A stretch of 64,000 bases of DNA from assembly GCA_023460935.1 (NCBI GenBank), contig JAEWOI010000045.1, forward strand, positions 62,001-126,000. Reading direction: 5' to 3'. Source of the stretch: Actinomycetes bacterium. GTDB taxonomy: Bacteria; Actinomycetota; Actinomycetes; Propionibacteriales; Propionibacteriaceae. Numbering within the stretch: position 1 is the first letter of the stretch; every line of letters starts with the position of its first letter. Under the pieces are notes generated by a model. It was not told where the DNA came from. It ran no database searches and was given only the letters and a program-made list of their open reading frames with translations. This document shows, piece by piece, positions 35,894 through 44,787 of the stretch. Position numbers and translations under genes: made by a program.

Positions 35894-36889
35894 ATGAAGA
35901 AGACCCTCGGTCTCTTCGCCGCCGGCGCCCTGGTGCTGGCGCTATCGGCCTGTGGCGGCACGCCGGCCGCGCCCGGCGCGAGCGGTGATCCCGGCAAGGG
36001 CAAGCCGCTGGGCGAGATTGTCGTCGGCTTCGCCCAGGTGGGCGCTGAGAGCGGCTGGCGCACTGCGAACACCAAGGACATCCAGGCATCCTTCAAGGAG
36101 GCCGGGATCGAGCTGAAGTTCTCCGACGCCCAGCAGAAGCAGGAGAACCAGATCAAGGCGATCCGTTCCTACATCCAGCAGCAGGTCGACTACATTGCGT
36201 TCTCGCCCGTGGTCCAGACCGGCTGGGACGCCGTGCTCAACGAGGCCAAGGCGGCCAACATCCCGGTGATCCTCACCGACCGTGCCGTCGACTCCAAGGA
36301 CACCTCGCTCTACGCCACCTTCCTCGGCTCCGACTTCGTGCTCGAGGGCAAGAAGGCCGGCGAGTGGCTGGTCAAGGAGTACGAGGGCAAGAGCGACCCG
36401 GTGAACATCGTGCAGCTCGAGGGCACCACCGGTTCCGCGCCGGCCATCGACCGGGCCACCGGCTTCGCCGACGCGATCAAGTCCAACTCCAACATGAAGG
36501 TCGTCGCCAGCCAGACCGGTGACTTCACCCGCGCCGGCGGCAAGCAGGTCATGGAGGCCATGCTGAAGTCGCAGCCCAAGATCGATGTGGTCTACGCCCA
36601 CAACGACGACATGGGCCTGGGTGCGATCGAGGCCATCGAGGCGGCCGGCAAGGTGCCCGGCAAGGACATCAAGATCATCACCGTCGACGCGGTGAAGGAC
36701 GGCATGACCGCTCTCGCCGAGGGCAAGATCAACTTCATCGTCGAGTGCTCGCCGCTGTTGGGCAAGCAGCTGATCGAGATCGTCAAGGCGCTCAACGAGG
36801 GCAAGCCGGTGGAGAAGCGGATCGTCACCGAGGAGACCACCTTCACGCCTGAGCAGGCCAAGGAGGCCCTGCCCAACCGTCAGTACTGA
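35894..36889 (+). CDS. ytfQ: Sugar ABC transporter substrate-binding lipoprotein (YtfQ-like)
   Basis: A 331-aa periplasmic-binding-protein I-fold lipoprotein; lipobox LALSACGG with the Cys near residue 21. The mature part starts IVVGFAQVGAESGWRTANTKDI and includes NQIKAIRSYIQQQVDYIAFSPV and VVYAHNDDMGLGAIEAIEAAG. It closely resembles E. coli YtfQ, which binds galactofuranose. AGGAGG is 7 nt before the ATG. First gene of a four-gene transporter operon with a LacI regulator downstream. The actual ligand is not provable here. Confidence 0.92.
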   Translation: MKKTLGLFAAGALVLALSACGGTPAAPGASGDPGKGKPLGEIVVGFAQVGAESGWRTANTKDIQASFKEAGIELKFSDAQQKQENQIKAIRSYIQQQVDYIAFSPVVQTGWDAVLNEAKAANIPVILTDRAVDSKDTSLYATFLGSDFVLEGKKAGEWLVKEYEGKSDPVNIVQLEGTTGSAPAIDRATGFADAIKSNSNMKVVASQTGDFTRAGGKQVMEAMLKSQPKIDVVYAHNDDMGLGAIEAIEAAGKVPGKDIKIITVDAVKDGMTALAEGKINFIVECSPLLGKQLIEIVKALNEGKPVEKRIVTEETTFTPEQAKEALPNRQY

Positions 36890-37000
36890 GCCGTAAGGCG
36901 AAGTACCCCCTCCCCGCCCCAAGGTGGGCGCGTGGCAACCGCCGCGCGCCCACCGGGGCGGATTAGCCTGATCCCACCCGTCGGACGAAAGAGCCTGCGA

Positions 37001-38596
37001 ATGCCTGACAGCGTGCGCACCCCAGCGTCGGCCCCGGCCCCGGCGTCGGCCCCGGTGGTCGAGATGAGCGACATCTCGATCACCTTTCCCGGCGTGAAGG
37101 CCCTCGACGGGGTCGACTTCCGGATGTTCCCCGGCGAGGTGCACTCGCTGATGGGCGAGAACGGCGCCGGCAAGTCCACCCTGATCAAGGCGCTCACCGG
37201 CGTGTACAGCATCGACACCGGGGTGATCCGGCTCGACGGGCGCCAGGTGACGTTCAACGGCCCCGCCCAGGCGCAGGCCGCGGGCATCAGCACCGTGTAC
37301 CAGGAGGTGAACCTGCTGGGGAACCTGACGGTGGCCGAGAACGTGATGCTCGGGCGTGAGCCGAGGCGGCTCGGCGGCATCGACTGGCGCCGGATGCGGC
37401 GCCGGGCTGCGGAGATCCTCGACGGGCTGCATCTGGACGTGGACCCCGGTTCGCTGCTGAACTCCCACTCCCTGGCGGTGCAGCAGCTGGTCGCGATCGC
37501 CAGGGCCATCGACGTGCAGGCCAAGGTGCTGATCCTGGACGAGCCCACCTCCAGCCTGGACGCAGAAGAGGTCGCAGAGCTGTTCCGGGTGATCCGCTCG
37601 CTGAAGGAGTCGGGGGTGGCGATCCTGTTCGTCAGCCACTTCCTCGACCAGGTCTACGAGATCAGCGACCGGCTGACCGTGCTGCGCAACGGCCAGCTGG
37701 TGGGGGAGTACCTCACCCCCGAACTGCTGCGCATCGACCTCGTGCAGGCCATGATCGGCAAGGAACTCTCGACGCTGGAGGACCTGGAGAGCCGGGTGCA
37801 CTCCGCCGAGCGGGAGGTCGCCCCCGAGCCGGGCACCAAGCCGTTCCTCACCGCCACCGGCATCACCCGCAAGGGAGCGATCGCACCGGTCGACATCACC
37901 ATCGGCGCCGGCGAGGTGGTCGGCTTCGCCGGCCTGCTGGGCTCCGGGCGCACCGAGGTGGCGAGGCTGGTCGGCGGCGTGGACCGTCCCGACGCCGGGC
38001 AGCTCGCGGTCAACGGTGAACCCCTGCGGCTGCGCACCCCCAGGCAGGCGATCAAGCACCGCATCGCCTACTCCTCGGAGAACCGGCGGGCCGAGGGCAT
38101 CGTCGACGAGCTCACCGTCCGGGACAACATCGTGCTCGCCCTGCAGGCCGACCGCGGCTGGTTCCGGCCCATCCCGCGCAAGCGCCAGGACGAGCTGGCC
38201 GCCAGCTACATCGAGGCCCTGAACATCAAGACGCCCAGCGCGGACACCCCGGTGCGGAACCTCTCCGGCGGCAACCAGCAGAAGGTGCTGCTGGCGCGCT
38301 GGCTGGCGATCGCCCCCAGGCTGCTGATCCTGGACGAGCCCACCCGCGGCATCGACGTCGGCGCCAAGGCCGAGATCCAGAAGCTGGTCTACAGCCTGGC
38401 CGAGAACGGGATGAGCGTGCTGTTCATCTCCGCCGAGCTTGAGGAGGTACTCCGGTTGAGCAACCGGATCATCGTGCTGCGCGACCGGCGCAAGGTGGCT
38501 GACCTGGCCAACGAGGGGCTGGACGTCGACGACCTGCTCGCTCTCATCGCCGAGGGCGCAACCGAACCCGCACCCGCCGACGGAGCCGCATCATGA
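37001..38596 (+). CDS. ytfR: Sugar ABC transporter ATP-binding protein (YtfR-like)
   Basis: A 531-aa duplicated ATPase of the CUT2 class. First half: Walker A MGENGAGKSTLIKAL (about 52-66), Walker B ILDEPTSSLD; its signature is the degenerate LAVQQLVAIARA typical of CUT2. Second half: degenerate Walker A GFAGLLGSGRTEVARL, signature NLSGGNQQKVLLARW and LILDEPTRGIDVGAKAEI. The start at 37001 follows AAAGAG. A low-complexity Ala/Pro stretch precedes the first domain. The stop overlaps the next gene by 4 bp. Confidence 0.95.
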   Translation: MPDSVRTPASAPAPASAPVVEMSDISITFPGVKALDGVDFRMFPGEVHSLMGENGAGKSTLIKALTGVYSIDTGVIRLDGRQVTFNGPAQAQAAGISTVYQEVNLLGNLTVAENVMLGREPRRLGGIDWRRMRRRAAEILDGLHLDVDPGSLLNSHSLAVQQLVAIARAIDVQAKVLILDEPTSSLDAEEVAELFRVIRSLKESGVAILFVSHFLDQVYEISDRLTVLRNGQLVGEYLTPELLRIDLVQAMIGKELSTLEDLESRVHSAEREVAPEPGTKPFLTATGITRKGAIAPVDITIGAGEVVGFAGLLGSGRTEVARLVGGVDRPDAGQLAVNGEPLRLRTPRQAIKHRIAYSSENRRAEGIVDELTVRDNIVLALQADRGWFRPIPRKRQDELAASYIEALNIKTPSADTPVRNLSGGNQQKVLLARWLAIAPRLLILDEPTRGIDVGAKAEIQKLVYSLAENGMSVLFISAELEEVLRLSNRIIVLRDRRKVADLANEGLDVDDLLALIAEGATEPAPADGAAS

Positions 38597-39654
38597 GAAC
38601 CACCATCGCCCAGGCCTTCACCCACCGGTTGTTCTGGCCCGTGGCCATGCTGGTGGCCCTGCTGGCGGTGAACGTCATCGCCGTCCCGGGCTTCCTCTCG
38701 ATCACGGTGAACAGCGAGGGCCACCTGTTCGGCAGCGTCATCGACATCCTGCGCAACGGTGCCCCGACCCTGATCATCGCCGTCGGCATGACGTTGGTGA
38801 TCGCCACCCGCGGCATCGACCTCTCGGTGGGCTCGGTGTGCGCGATCGCCGGCGCCGTGGCCTGCTCGATCATCCTTGGCTCGCCCAACCCCAACGACGT
38901 GGGGACGGTGACCGTTGCGGTGCTGACCGCTGTGGGCCTCGCGCTCGTCATGGGCGTGGGCAACGGCTTCCTGGTGGCTGTGCTCGACATCCAGCCGATC
39001 ATCGCCACCCTGATCCTGATGACCGCCGGGCGCGGCATCGCGATGCTGATCACCGAGGGCCAGATCCTCACCGTCCGCAGCGACCCGTTCAAGTTCCTCG
39101 GGGCGGGCTTCCTTGCGGGCATCCCCGTGGCCACCCTGATCGGGGCCCTGGTCTTCGCCTTCGCAGCGTTGCTGACCCGGCGCACGGCGCTCGGCCTGCT
39201 GATCGAGAGCGTCGGCATCAACCCCGAGGCCAGCCGGCAGGCCGGCGTCCGGGCCCGTGGGCTGGTGTTCACCGTCTACGCCTTCTGCGCCGTGCTGGCT
39301 GCCCTCGCCGGGCTCATCCTCACGTCGAACCAGACCGCAGCCGATGCGAACAACACCGGGCTGTTCATCGAGCTGGACGCGATCCTCGCCGTCGTCATCG
39401 GCGGCACCTCGCTGGCCGGCGGACGCTACTCGCTGGCCGGCACCCTCGTCGGTGCCCTGGTGATCCAGACGCTGGTCACCACGGTCTACACCGTCGGCAT
39501 CCCGCCGATCGCGACCATGGTGTTCAAGGCAGCCGTGGTCACCGCGGTCTGCCTGCTGCAGTCGCCCCGCACCACGGCGGCCCTGGCGCGCTGGCGCGCC
39601 AAATCCACCGCCGGCAGTCCGCAGCCCGTGGCCGAAGCGGTGGTGACCCGATGA
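38593..39654 (+). CDS. ytfT: Sugar ABC transporter permease (YtfT-like)
   Basis: A 353-aa CUT2 permease with about ten hydrophobic segments. Family hallmarks are TLIIAVGMTLVIATRGIDLSVGSVCAIAGAVA (about 56-87), GVGNGFLVAVLDIQPIIATLILMTAGRGIA and GINPEASRQAGVRARGLVFTVYAFCA (the cytoplasmic coupling loop that contacts the ATPase). Overlaps ytfR and the second permease by ATGA at both ends. Confidence 0.95.
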   Translation: MRTTIAQAFTHRLFWPVAMLVALLAVNVIAVPGFLSITVNSEGHLFGSVIDILRNGAPTLIIAVGMTLVIATRGIDLSVGSVCAIAGAVACSIILGSPNPNDVGTVTVAVLTAVGLALVMGVGNGFLVAVLDIQPIIATLILMTAGRGIAMLITEGQILTVRSDPFKFLGAGFLAGIPVATLIGALVFAFAALLTRRTALGLLIESVGINPEASRQAGVRARGLVFTVYAFCAVLAALAGLILTSNQTAADANNTGLFIELDAILAVVIGGTSLAGGRYSLAGTLVGALVIQTLVTTVYTVGIPPIATMVFKAAVVTAVCLLQSPRTTAALARWRAKSTAGSPQPVAEAVVTR

Positions 39655-40664
39655 CCGCCGTCCCCGTTCCCGGCTCGGGCATCGCGCGGGCCTGGCACCG
39701 CGTCGTGGACGTGTTCACCAGCCCCAAGTCCGGGCCCGTGCTGGTCACCGCGCTGCTGTTCGTGCTGATGTTCACCGCCGGCGGCCTGCGCTACCGCGGC
39801 TTCTTCTCCGGCCAGGTGCTGCTGAACCTGCTCATCGACAACGCCTACCTGATCGTCCTGGCGGTCGGGATGAGCTTCGTGATCATCACCGGCGGCATCG
39901 ACCTCTCGGTGGGGGCGGTCGTGGCGCTGTCGACGATCATCGCTGCCCGGCTGCTGCAGACCGGCTGGGACCCGGGCGTCGTGATCGTGCTGATCCTGCT
40001 GGCCACCTCGCTGCTCGGGCTGCTGGTGGGGCTGATGATCCACGTCTTCGCCGTCCAGCCGTTCATCGCCACGCTGGCAGCGATGTTCCTGGCCAGGGGC
40101 CTTTGCTACATCATCGCCAAGGAGTCGATCACGATCGACAACCCGTTCTTCGTCTCCATGGCCAACCTGCGCATCCCGCTGGGCTACCGGCTGAGCATCA
40201 CCCCGAGCGTGATCGTCGCGCTGCTGGTGCTGGCGGTGGCGGTCTGGGTGCTGCAGTACACCCGGTTCGGCCGCACGGCGTACGCGATCGGCGGCGGCGA
40301 GCAGTCGGGCATGCTGATGGGCCTGCCGACTTCGCGCACCAAGGTGCTGGTGTATGTGATCAGCGGCTTCTGCTCCGGCCTGGCCGGCGTGCTGTACGCG
40401 TTCTACACCCTGTCCGGCTACGCGCTGACCGCGGTGGGCACCGAGCTGGACGCGATCGCCTCGGTCGTGATCGGCGGCACCCTGCTCACCGGCGGGTACG
40501 GCTTCGTGCTCGGCTCGGCGCTGGGCGTCCTGGTGCTGGGGCTGATCCAGACCATCATCAGCTTCGAGGGCACGCTGAGCTCCTGGTGGACCAAGATCTT
40601 CATCGGGGCCCTGCTGCTGGTGTTCATCATCCTGCAGAAGGTGCTCACGTCGCGGCGGACCTGA
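39651..40664 (+). CDS. yjfF: Sugar ABC transporter permease (YjfF-like)
   Basis: A 337-aa second permease, expected to heterodimerise with YtfT. Contains YLIVLAVGMSFVIITGGIDLSVGAVVALSTIIAA, VQPFIATLAAMFLARGLCYI and the coupling loop YAIGGGEQSGMLMGLPTSRTKVLVYVISGFCSGLAGV. Two-permease CUT2 systems of this kind are typical of the galactofuranose group. ATG overlaps the preceding stop by 4 bp. Confidence 0.94.
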   Translation: MTAVPVPGSGIARAWHRVVDVFTSPKSGPVLVTALLFVLMFTAGGLRYRGFFSGQVLLNLLIDNAYLIVLAVGMSFVIITGGIDLSVGAVVALSTIIAARLLQTGWDPGVVIVLILLATSLLGLLVGLMIHVFAVQPFIATLAAMFLARGLCYIIAKESITIDNPFFVSMANLRIPLGYRLSITPSVIVALLVLAVAVWVLQYTRFGRTAYAIGGGEQSGMLMGLPTSRTKVLVYVISGFCSGLAGVLYAFYTLSGYALTAVGTELDAIASVVIGGTLLTGGYGFVLGSALGVLVLGLIQTIISFEGTLSSWWTKIFIGALLLVFIILQKVLTSRRT

Positions 40665-40733
40665 GCCGTTCCCGTGTCGATAACATCGGGGCCCGGGACG
40701 AGCGCTGGGCGGAAACCCGGGACAGCAGGCACT

Positions 40734-41753
40734 GTGACGACTGAAGAGGAACGCACCAAGGCCGCCACCATCTTCGACGTGGCGCGCCTCGCTGGGGTGT
40801 CCCACCAGACGGTGTCGCGGGTGCTGAACGACCTGCCCAACGTCCGTCCGGCCACGCGCGAGCGGGTGGAGCGGGCGATCAAGCAGCTGCGCTACATCCC
40901 GTCCCCAGCAGCCAGGGCCCTGGTCACCCGGCGGTCCCGGACGATCGGGCTGATCACCACCGGGTCGCCGGAGTTCGGCCCGTCCACCACGGCGGTCTAC
41001 TTCAACGAGGCGGCGCGGGACGAGCGGTACGCGGTGATCATGGCGAGCCTGCAACGGGCCGACGCCGGGGCGTTGCGGCAGGCGGCGGAGGTGCTGGTGC
41101 GCCAGAACGTCGAGGCAATCGTGCTGATCACCTCCAACCGCTCGACCCTCGGCATCCTGCAGGGCATGGAGCTGGGCGTGCCGTTCCTCGCGGTGGTGTC
41201 GCAGGGCTCGGGCCTGCACCGGGTGTCGCTCGACCAGTACCAGGGGGCCAGGCGGGCGGTGCGGCACCTGATCGACCTCGGCCACACCGACATCCGCCAC
41301 ATCGCCGGGCCGATCGACTCGATGGACGCGATGGAGCGCATCCGGGGCTGGCGCGACGCGCTCGGTGAGCACGGCCTGGTGGCGCACGAGCCGCTGGTGG
41401 GGGACTGGTCCGCCGGCAGCGGGTACAGCCAGGGCCAGCGCCTGCTCGCCCAGCCGGGCTTCACCGCGGTCTTCGCAGGCAACGACCAGATGGCGCTCGG
41501 CCTGATCCACGCCCTCACCGAAGCCGGCTGCGCCGTGCCCGGAGAGGTCAGCGTGATCGGTTTCGACGACATCCCCGAAGCCGCCCACTTCTCCCCGCCG
41601 CTGACCACCATGCACCAGGACTTCGCCCAGCTCGGCCGGGACGCCATGGAGGTGGTGCTCGCCGTCCTCAGCGACGAGCAGGCACCCAACCCCCTCCTGC
41701 GCGTCCCCCAGCTCGTGGTGCGGGCCAGCACCGCGCCGCCGCCAGCCTCCTGA
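40734..41753 (+). CDS. LacI-family repressor of the sugar ABC operon
   Basis: A 339-aa LacI/GalR regulator. HTH ATIFDVARLAGVSHQTVSRVLNDLPNVRPATRERVERAI (about 11-49) with hinge helix PSPAARALVTRRSRTIGLI, then a PBP-I effector domain with FAGNDQMALGLIHAL and VIGFDDIPEAAHFSPPLTT. The GTG at 40734 places the HTH at the usual distance from the N-terminus. A TAACAT box at 40682-40687 upstream suggests its own promoter; the same TAACAT word is duplicated before the transporter genes. Confidence 0.9.
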   Translation: MTTEEERTKAATIFDVARLAGVSHQTVSRVLNDLPNVRPATRERVERAIKQLRYIPSPAARALVTRRSRTIGLITTGSPEFGPSTTAVYFNEAARDERYAVIMASLQRADAGALRQAAEVLVRQNVEAIVLITSNRSTLGILQGMELGVPFLAVVSQGSGLHRVSLDQYQGARRAVRHLIDLGHTDIRHIAGPIDSMDAMERIRGWRDALGEHGLVAHEPLVGDWSAGSGYSQGQRLLAQPGFTAVFAGNDQMALGLIHALTEAGCAVPGEVSVIGFDDIPEAAHFSPPLTTMHQDFAQLGRDAMEVVLAVLSDEQAPNPLLRVPQLVVRASTAPPPAS

Positions 41754-41755
41754 TT

Positions 41756-41811
41756 CCCCGCAAGCTGTGAGTTATCCGCCGACTACGGCGCCCAACTCAC
41801 AGCTTGCGGGG
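41756..41811. terminator. 18-bp perfect inverted repeat after the LacI gene
   Basis: Arms 41756-41773 and 41794-41811 are perfectly complementary (left arm CCCCGCAAGCTGTGAGTT), with a 20-nt loop that has a small GCCG/CGGC stem. It starts 3 nt after the LacI stop and precedes a tRNA gene. It may terminate the operon; no U-tract. Confidence 0.55.
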
Positions 41812-41852
41812 TGGGGGTGGGGTCCGGGCGCGGTCCTAGACTCTGCTGCCAG

Positions 41853-41926
41853 GCCCCCATGGCCCAACTGGCAGAGGCAGGCGGCTTAAACCCGCCAAAG
41901 TATGGGTTCGAATCCCATTGGGGGCA
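41853..41926 (+). tRNA. tRNA with UAA anticodon (called Leu) and a short variable loop
   Basis: Acceptor GCCCCCA pairs with TGGGGGC (7 bp), discriminator A at 41926. Anticodon stem GGCGG/CCGCC, loop CTTAAAC, anticodon TAA at 41887-41889. T arm ATGGG-TTCGAAT-CCCAT. The variable region is only AAAGT (5 nt), whereas bacterial tRNA-Leu normally has a long variable arm, and the D stem carries one extra base. Total 74 nt without CCA. The anticodon says Leu; the class I shape does not. Confidence 0.75.
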
Positions 41927-41946
41927 CCGCACCGCCAGCCATCGAG

Positions 41947-42006
41947 CGCCACCGTTGCGGTCGACCGCCTGTACTCGAGCACAGGCGCTCGACCGGAACG
42001 GTGGCG
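41947..42006. repeat. 60-bp nested dyad downstream of the tRNA
   Basis: Outer arms 41947-41964 and 41989-42006 match over 17 of 18 positions (core GCCACCGTT/AACGGTGGC); inner arms GCCTGT (41967-41972) and ACAGGC (41981-41986) enclose CTCGAG. The right outer arm is partly duplicated downstream (CCGGAACGGTGGC also near 42022). Could terminate the tRNA transcript. The 402-bp gap 41754-42155 contains only these hairpins, the tRNA and the next promoter. Confidence 0.6.
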
Positions 42007-42155
42007 TTCGGCGGGACCGGTGGCCGGAACGGTGGCCTTCGGTCGGGGTAGGTTCAGGGAACGCTCAGGGCGGAACACAGCGACCCCACAGCTGCGTTAC
42101 CTAACATTGAAGGAACACGACGGCAGGACCGTCGCCCAAGAGGAGGAATCCGCAG

Positions 42156-43007
42156 ATGCGAAGCAGCAACCCAGTTCTCTCCCGGGCCGAGGCGTTCAAC
42201 GCCCCGGCGCCGGCCCAGTACGGGGGGCCGCAATACCAGCAGTTCCCCGGCCAGGCAGCCGGGCCGCAGCCCTACCCGGGCCAGCAGTTCCCCGGCCAGC
42301 CCTACCCCGGTCAGCAGTACCCGTCCGATCTCGCTCCGGCCCAGGGCCGGATGACCATCGACGACGTGATCACCAAGAGCGCCATCACCATGGGCGCCCT
42401 GATGGTGGTCGCCGCCCTCACGTTCCTGTTCCTGCCGTACCAGCTGCTGATGCCCGCGACGATCGTCTCCGCCCTGGTGGCGTTCGGCACGGTCATGTTC
42501 GTCAGCTTCCGGCGGCAGGTCAGCCCGGCCTTCGTGCTCGTGTACGCCGCGATCGAGGGTGTCTTCATCGGCGCGATCAGCAAGCTGTACGAGAGCCTGT
42601 GGGGCGGCATCGTCCCCACCGCAGTGCTGGGCACGCTGGTCGCGGCCGCGGCCACGCTGGCGGCCTACAAGTTCTTCCGGATCCGGGTCACCAGCAAGTT
42701 CCGCAAGATGGTCATGATCGGCACCTTCGCCTACGCCGGTGTGCTGCTGGTGAACTTCGTCCTCTCGATGTTCGGCATGGGCTTCCTGTTCAGTGGCGGC
42801 AACCTGATGTTCCTGCTGCTGATCTCCGCGATCGGCGTCGGGCTGGCGGTGTTCAACCTGATCCTCGACTTCGACTACATCGAGCAGGGCGTCGCCAGTG
42901 GCGCTCCGGCGGTCGAGTCCTGGCGGGCCGCCTTCGGCCTCACCGTGACCATGGTGTGGCTCTACATCGAGATCCTGCGGCTGCTGTCCTACTTCCGCTC
43001 CAACTGA
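42156..43007 (+). CDS. Bax inhibitor-1/YccA-family membrane protein
   Basis: A 283-aa member of the TMBIM/BI-1 family. The first 60 residues are a Pro/Gln/Tyr/Gly-rich tail with YPGQQFPGQP-type repeats typical of actinobacterial homologues. The rest has seven predicted helices, with RMTIDDVITKSAITMGALMV opening helix 1, the NLILDFDYIEQG segment between helices 6 and 7 holding the conserved acidic pair, and LYIEILRLLSYF at the end. Family members are pH-sensitive calcium leak channels. SD GAGGAGG; TAACAT at 42102-42107 is a candidate -10. Confidence 0.92.
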   Translation: MRSSNPVLSRAEAFNAPAPAQYGGPQYQQFPGQAAGPQPYPGQQFPGQPYPGQQYPSDLAPAQGRMTIDDVITKSAITMGALMVVAALTFLFLPYQLLMPATIVSALVAFGTVMFVSFRRQVSPAFVLVYAAIEGVFIGAISKLYESLWGGIVPTAVLGTLVAAAATLAAYKFFRIRVTSKFRKMVMIGTFAYAGVLLVNFVLSMFGMGFLFSGGNLMFLLLISAIGVGLAVFNLILDFDYIEQGVASGAPAVESWRAAFGLTVTMVWLYIEILRLLSYFRSN

Positions 43008-43041
43008 CGCGGAGGGAGCCGGCCACACGCGCTCTGTTCCA

Positions 43042-43073
43042 ACTGATGCCCCCGAGCACTCGGGGGCATCAGT
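43042..43073. terminator. Bidirectional terminator
   Basis: Perfect 15-bp stem, arms 43042-43056 and 43059-43073 (left arm ACTGATGCCCCCGAG), nominal loop CA, between the convergent BI-1 and NUDIX genes. Confidence 0.7.
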
Positions 43074-43088
43074 GCGTTCGGGTGGGGT

Positions 43089-43796
43089 TCAGCCGGCCAG
43101 CCGGGACCTGGCGAGATCACGCAGGTGGCGGTCCAGCAGCGCCCGCGCGCCTGAGGACCACTGCAGGTGGGCCCACCGCTCCAGGGGCACCCACGCTGCG
43201 GCCTCGGTGGTACCGCCGGCGTCGTGCACGACCGGGTCCGTGGGCGCCGGGCAGCGTGCGGCGTAGATGATCCGGACCGCGTGGAAGTCCTCCACGACGC
43301 GCGTGGGTGAGCGCCCGATCCAGTGGTCGGTCTGGACGTCGAGCAGGTGCGAGATCTCGGGGTACTGGCCGCTCTCCTCAGCAACCTCCCGCAGCAGCGC
43401 CTGCGCGGGGGCCTCCCCGGGGTCGATGCCACCGCCAGGCAGGCCCCACAGCCCCGGGACCGCGGTACGCGCGGAGAACTGGGTGGCCAGCAGGCCGCGG
43501 CTGGACAGCACGATGCCGTAGGCGGCGAGCCGCTGCCGCACCACCGGCGGTGAGTCCGCGGAGAGGTCGAGGTCGGGTTCCATCGAGCGGGTCCGCTGGG
43601 TGCGCAGCGTGCGGCTGCGCCCATGCCGTCCCACCTGGACGGTGAGGGTGAGCTCCGGTGCGCTGCCGGTGGCCGAGAGCGGCCGGACGATCCGGTAGCC
43701 GAGCTCCCACGCCAACCGGTGGGGGTCGGCGCCGTGCGGCAGCGGGCCGGTGAAGACCGGCGTGCCGCCGGCCACCTCGACTCCGATGATCCGCAT
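43089..43796 (-). CDS. NUDIX hydrolase
   Basis: A 235-aa protein. The C-terminal 140 residues are a NUDIX domain with the box GGGIDPGEAPAQALLREV then AEESGQ (residues about 134-156) carrying all the metal-binding Glu residues, plus WVPLERWAHL near the end. The first 85 residues (RIIGVEVAGGTPVFTGPLPH onward) form an extra N-terminal region of unknown fold. Substrate is probably a nucleoside diphosphate derivative but not identifiable. ATG 43796 chosen; an in-frame ATG at 43820 is possible. Confidence 0.88.
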   Translation of the reverse strand: MRIIGVEVAGGTPVFTGPLPHGADPHRLAWELGYRIVRPLSATGSAPELTLTVQVGRHGRSRTLRTQRTRSMEPDLDLSADSPPVVRQRLAAYGIVLSSRGLLATQFSARTAVPGLWGLPGGGIDPGEAPAQALLREVAEESGQYPEISHLLDVQTDHWIGRSPTRVVEDFHAVRIIYAARCPAPTDPVVHDAGGTTEAAAWVPLERWAHLQWSSGARALLDRHLRDLARSRLAG

Positions 43797-43911
43797 CCGT
43801 CCATCATGACCCGCTGGCATCGGGTTACCAAGTCGCCTCCCCGTGCGCGCACCTGGGGCCGATGGGCCGCGGCGGATATGCTCGACGCTCCGCAGCAGTG
43901 GAGGTGCAACC

Positions 43912-44787
43912 GTGCAGTACAACGAGAAAGCCAGGCTCGACCCCTCCCAGATGGGCTCAGGCGGCGGGCGCCGCGGCGGCACCATAGCCCTCGGCGGTGG
44001 CGCCGGGATCCTCGTGCTGATCCTGGCCATGGTCTTCGGGCTCAATCCCGGCGACCTGCTCGGCGGCGGAGGCGCCGCAGCACCCCAGGAGCCAGGCAAC
44101 ACCACCAACCCGTTCGCCCACTGCACGGCCGGCACCGACATCTCCGCCGACCGGGACTGCCGCTTCGTGGCGTACACCAACTCCATCCAGTCGTTCTGGG
44201 CCGGCGCCTACTCCGGCTACGAGCAGACCCAGACCAACGTCTTCTCCGACCAGGTGGCGACGGCCTGCGGCACGGCCACCTCAGCGGTCGGGCCGTTCTA
44301 CTGCCCCGAGGACAAGGTGGTCTACCTCGACGACAGCTTCTTCGACGAGATGCTCGAGGGCCAGCTCGGAGCTGCCGGCGGCGACGCCGCCGAGGCCTAC
44401 GTGATCGCCCACGAGTACGGCCACCACATCTCCAACCTCACCGGGGCGCTGTCCAGCGCACAGGCGTCCGGCAACAGCACCGGCCCGAAGTCGGCGCAGG
44501 TACGGCTGGAACTCCAGGCCGACTGCTACGCAGGGGTGTGGCTGGCCAACGCGACCGCCGACCCGAACTCGCCGATCCAGGCGATCACCCAGGACGACGT
44601 GGACCGAGCCGTCGATGCCGCCCGGGCGGTGGGCGACGACCGGATCCAGATGAAGTCCTCCGGTTCGGTCTCGCCGGAGTCGTGGACCCACGGCTCCGCG
44701 GCGATGCGCAAGCAGTGGCTGGGCGTCGGCTTCAGCACCGGTGACCCGGAGCGGTGCGACACCTTCGCCCCGGACGCACTGGATTGA
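43912..44787 (+). CDS. YpfJ-family neutral zinc metallopeptidase
   Basis: A 291-aa membrane-anchored protease. N-terminal YNEKARLDPSQMGSGGGRRGG is the family signature, followed by one helix (about 24-43), an Asn/Pro linker, and the catalytic domain with YCPEDKVVYLDDSFFDEM and the zinc motif YVIAHEYGHHISNLTG (about 162-177), then LELQADCYAGVWLA with the third zinc ligand. GGAGG is 7 nt before the GTG. The stop overlaps a TTG start of the methyltransferase by 4 bp. Confidence 0.92.
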   Translation: MQYNEKARLDPSQMGSGGGRRGGTIALGGGAGILVLILAMVFGLNPGDLLGGGGAAAPQEPGNTTNPFAHCTAGTDISADRDCRFVAYTNSIQSFWAGAYSGYEQTQTNVFSDQVATACGTATSAVGPFYCPEDKVVYLDDSFFDEMLEGQLGAAGGDAAEAYVIAHEYGHHISNLTGALSSAQASGNSTGPKSAQVRLELQADCYAGVWLANATADPNSPIQAITQDDVDRAVDAARAVGDDRIQMKSSGSVSPESWTHGSAAMRKQWLGVGFSTGDPERCDTFAPDALD

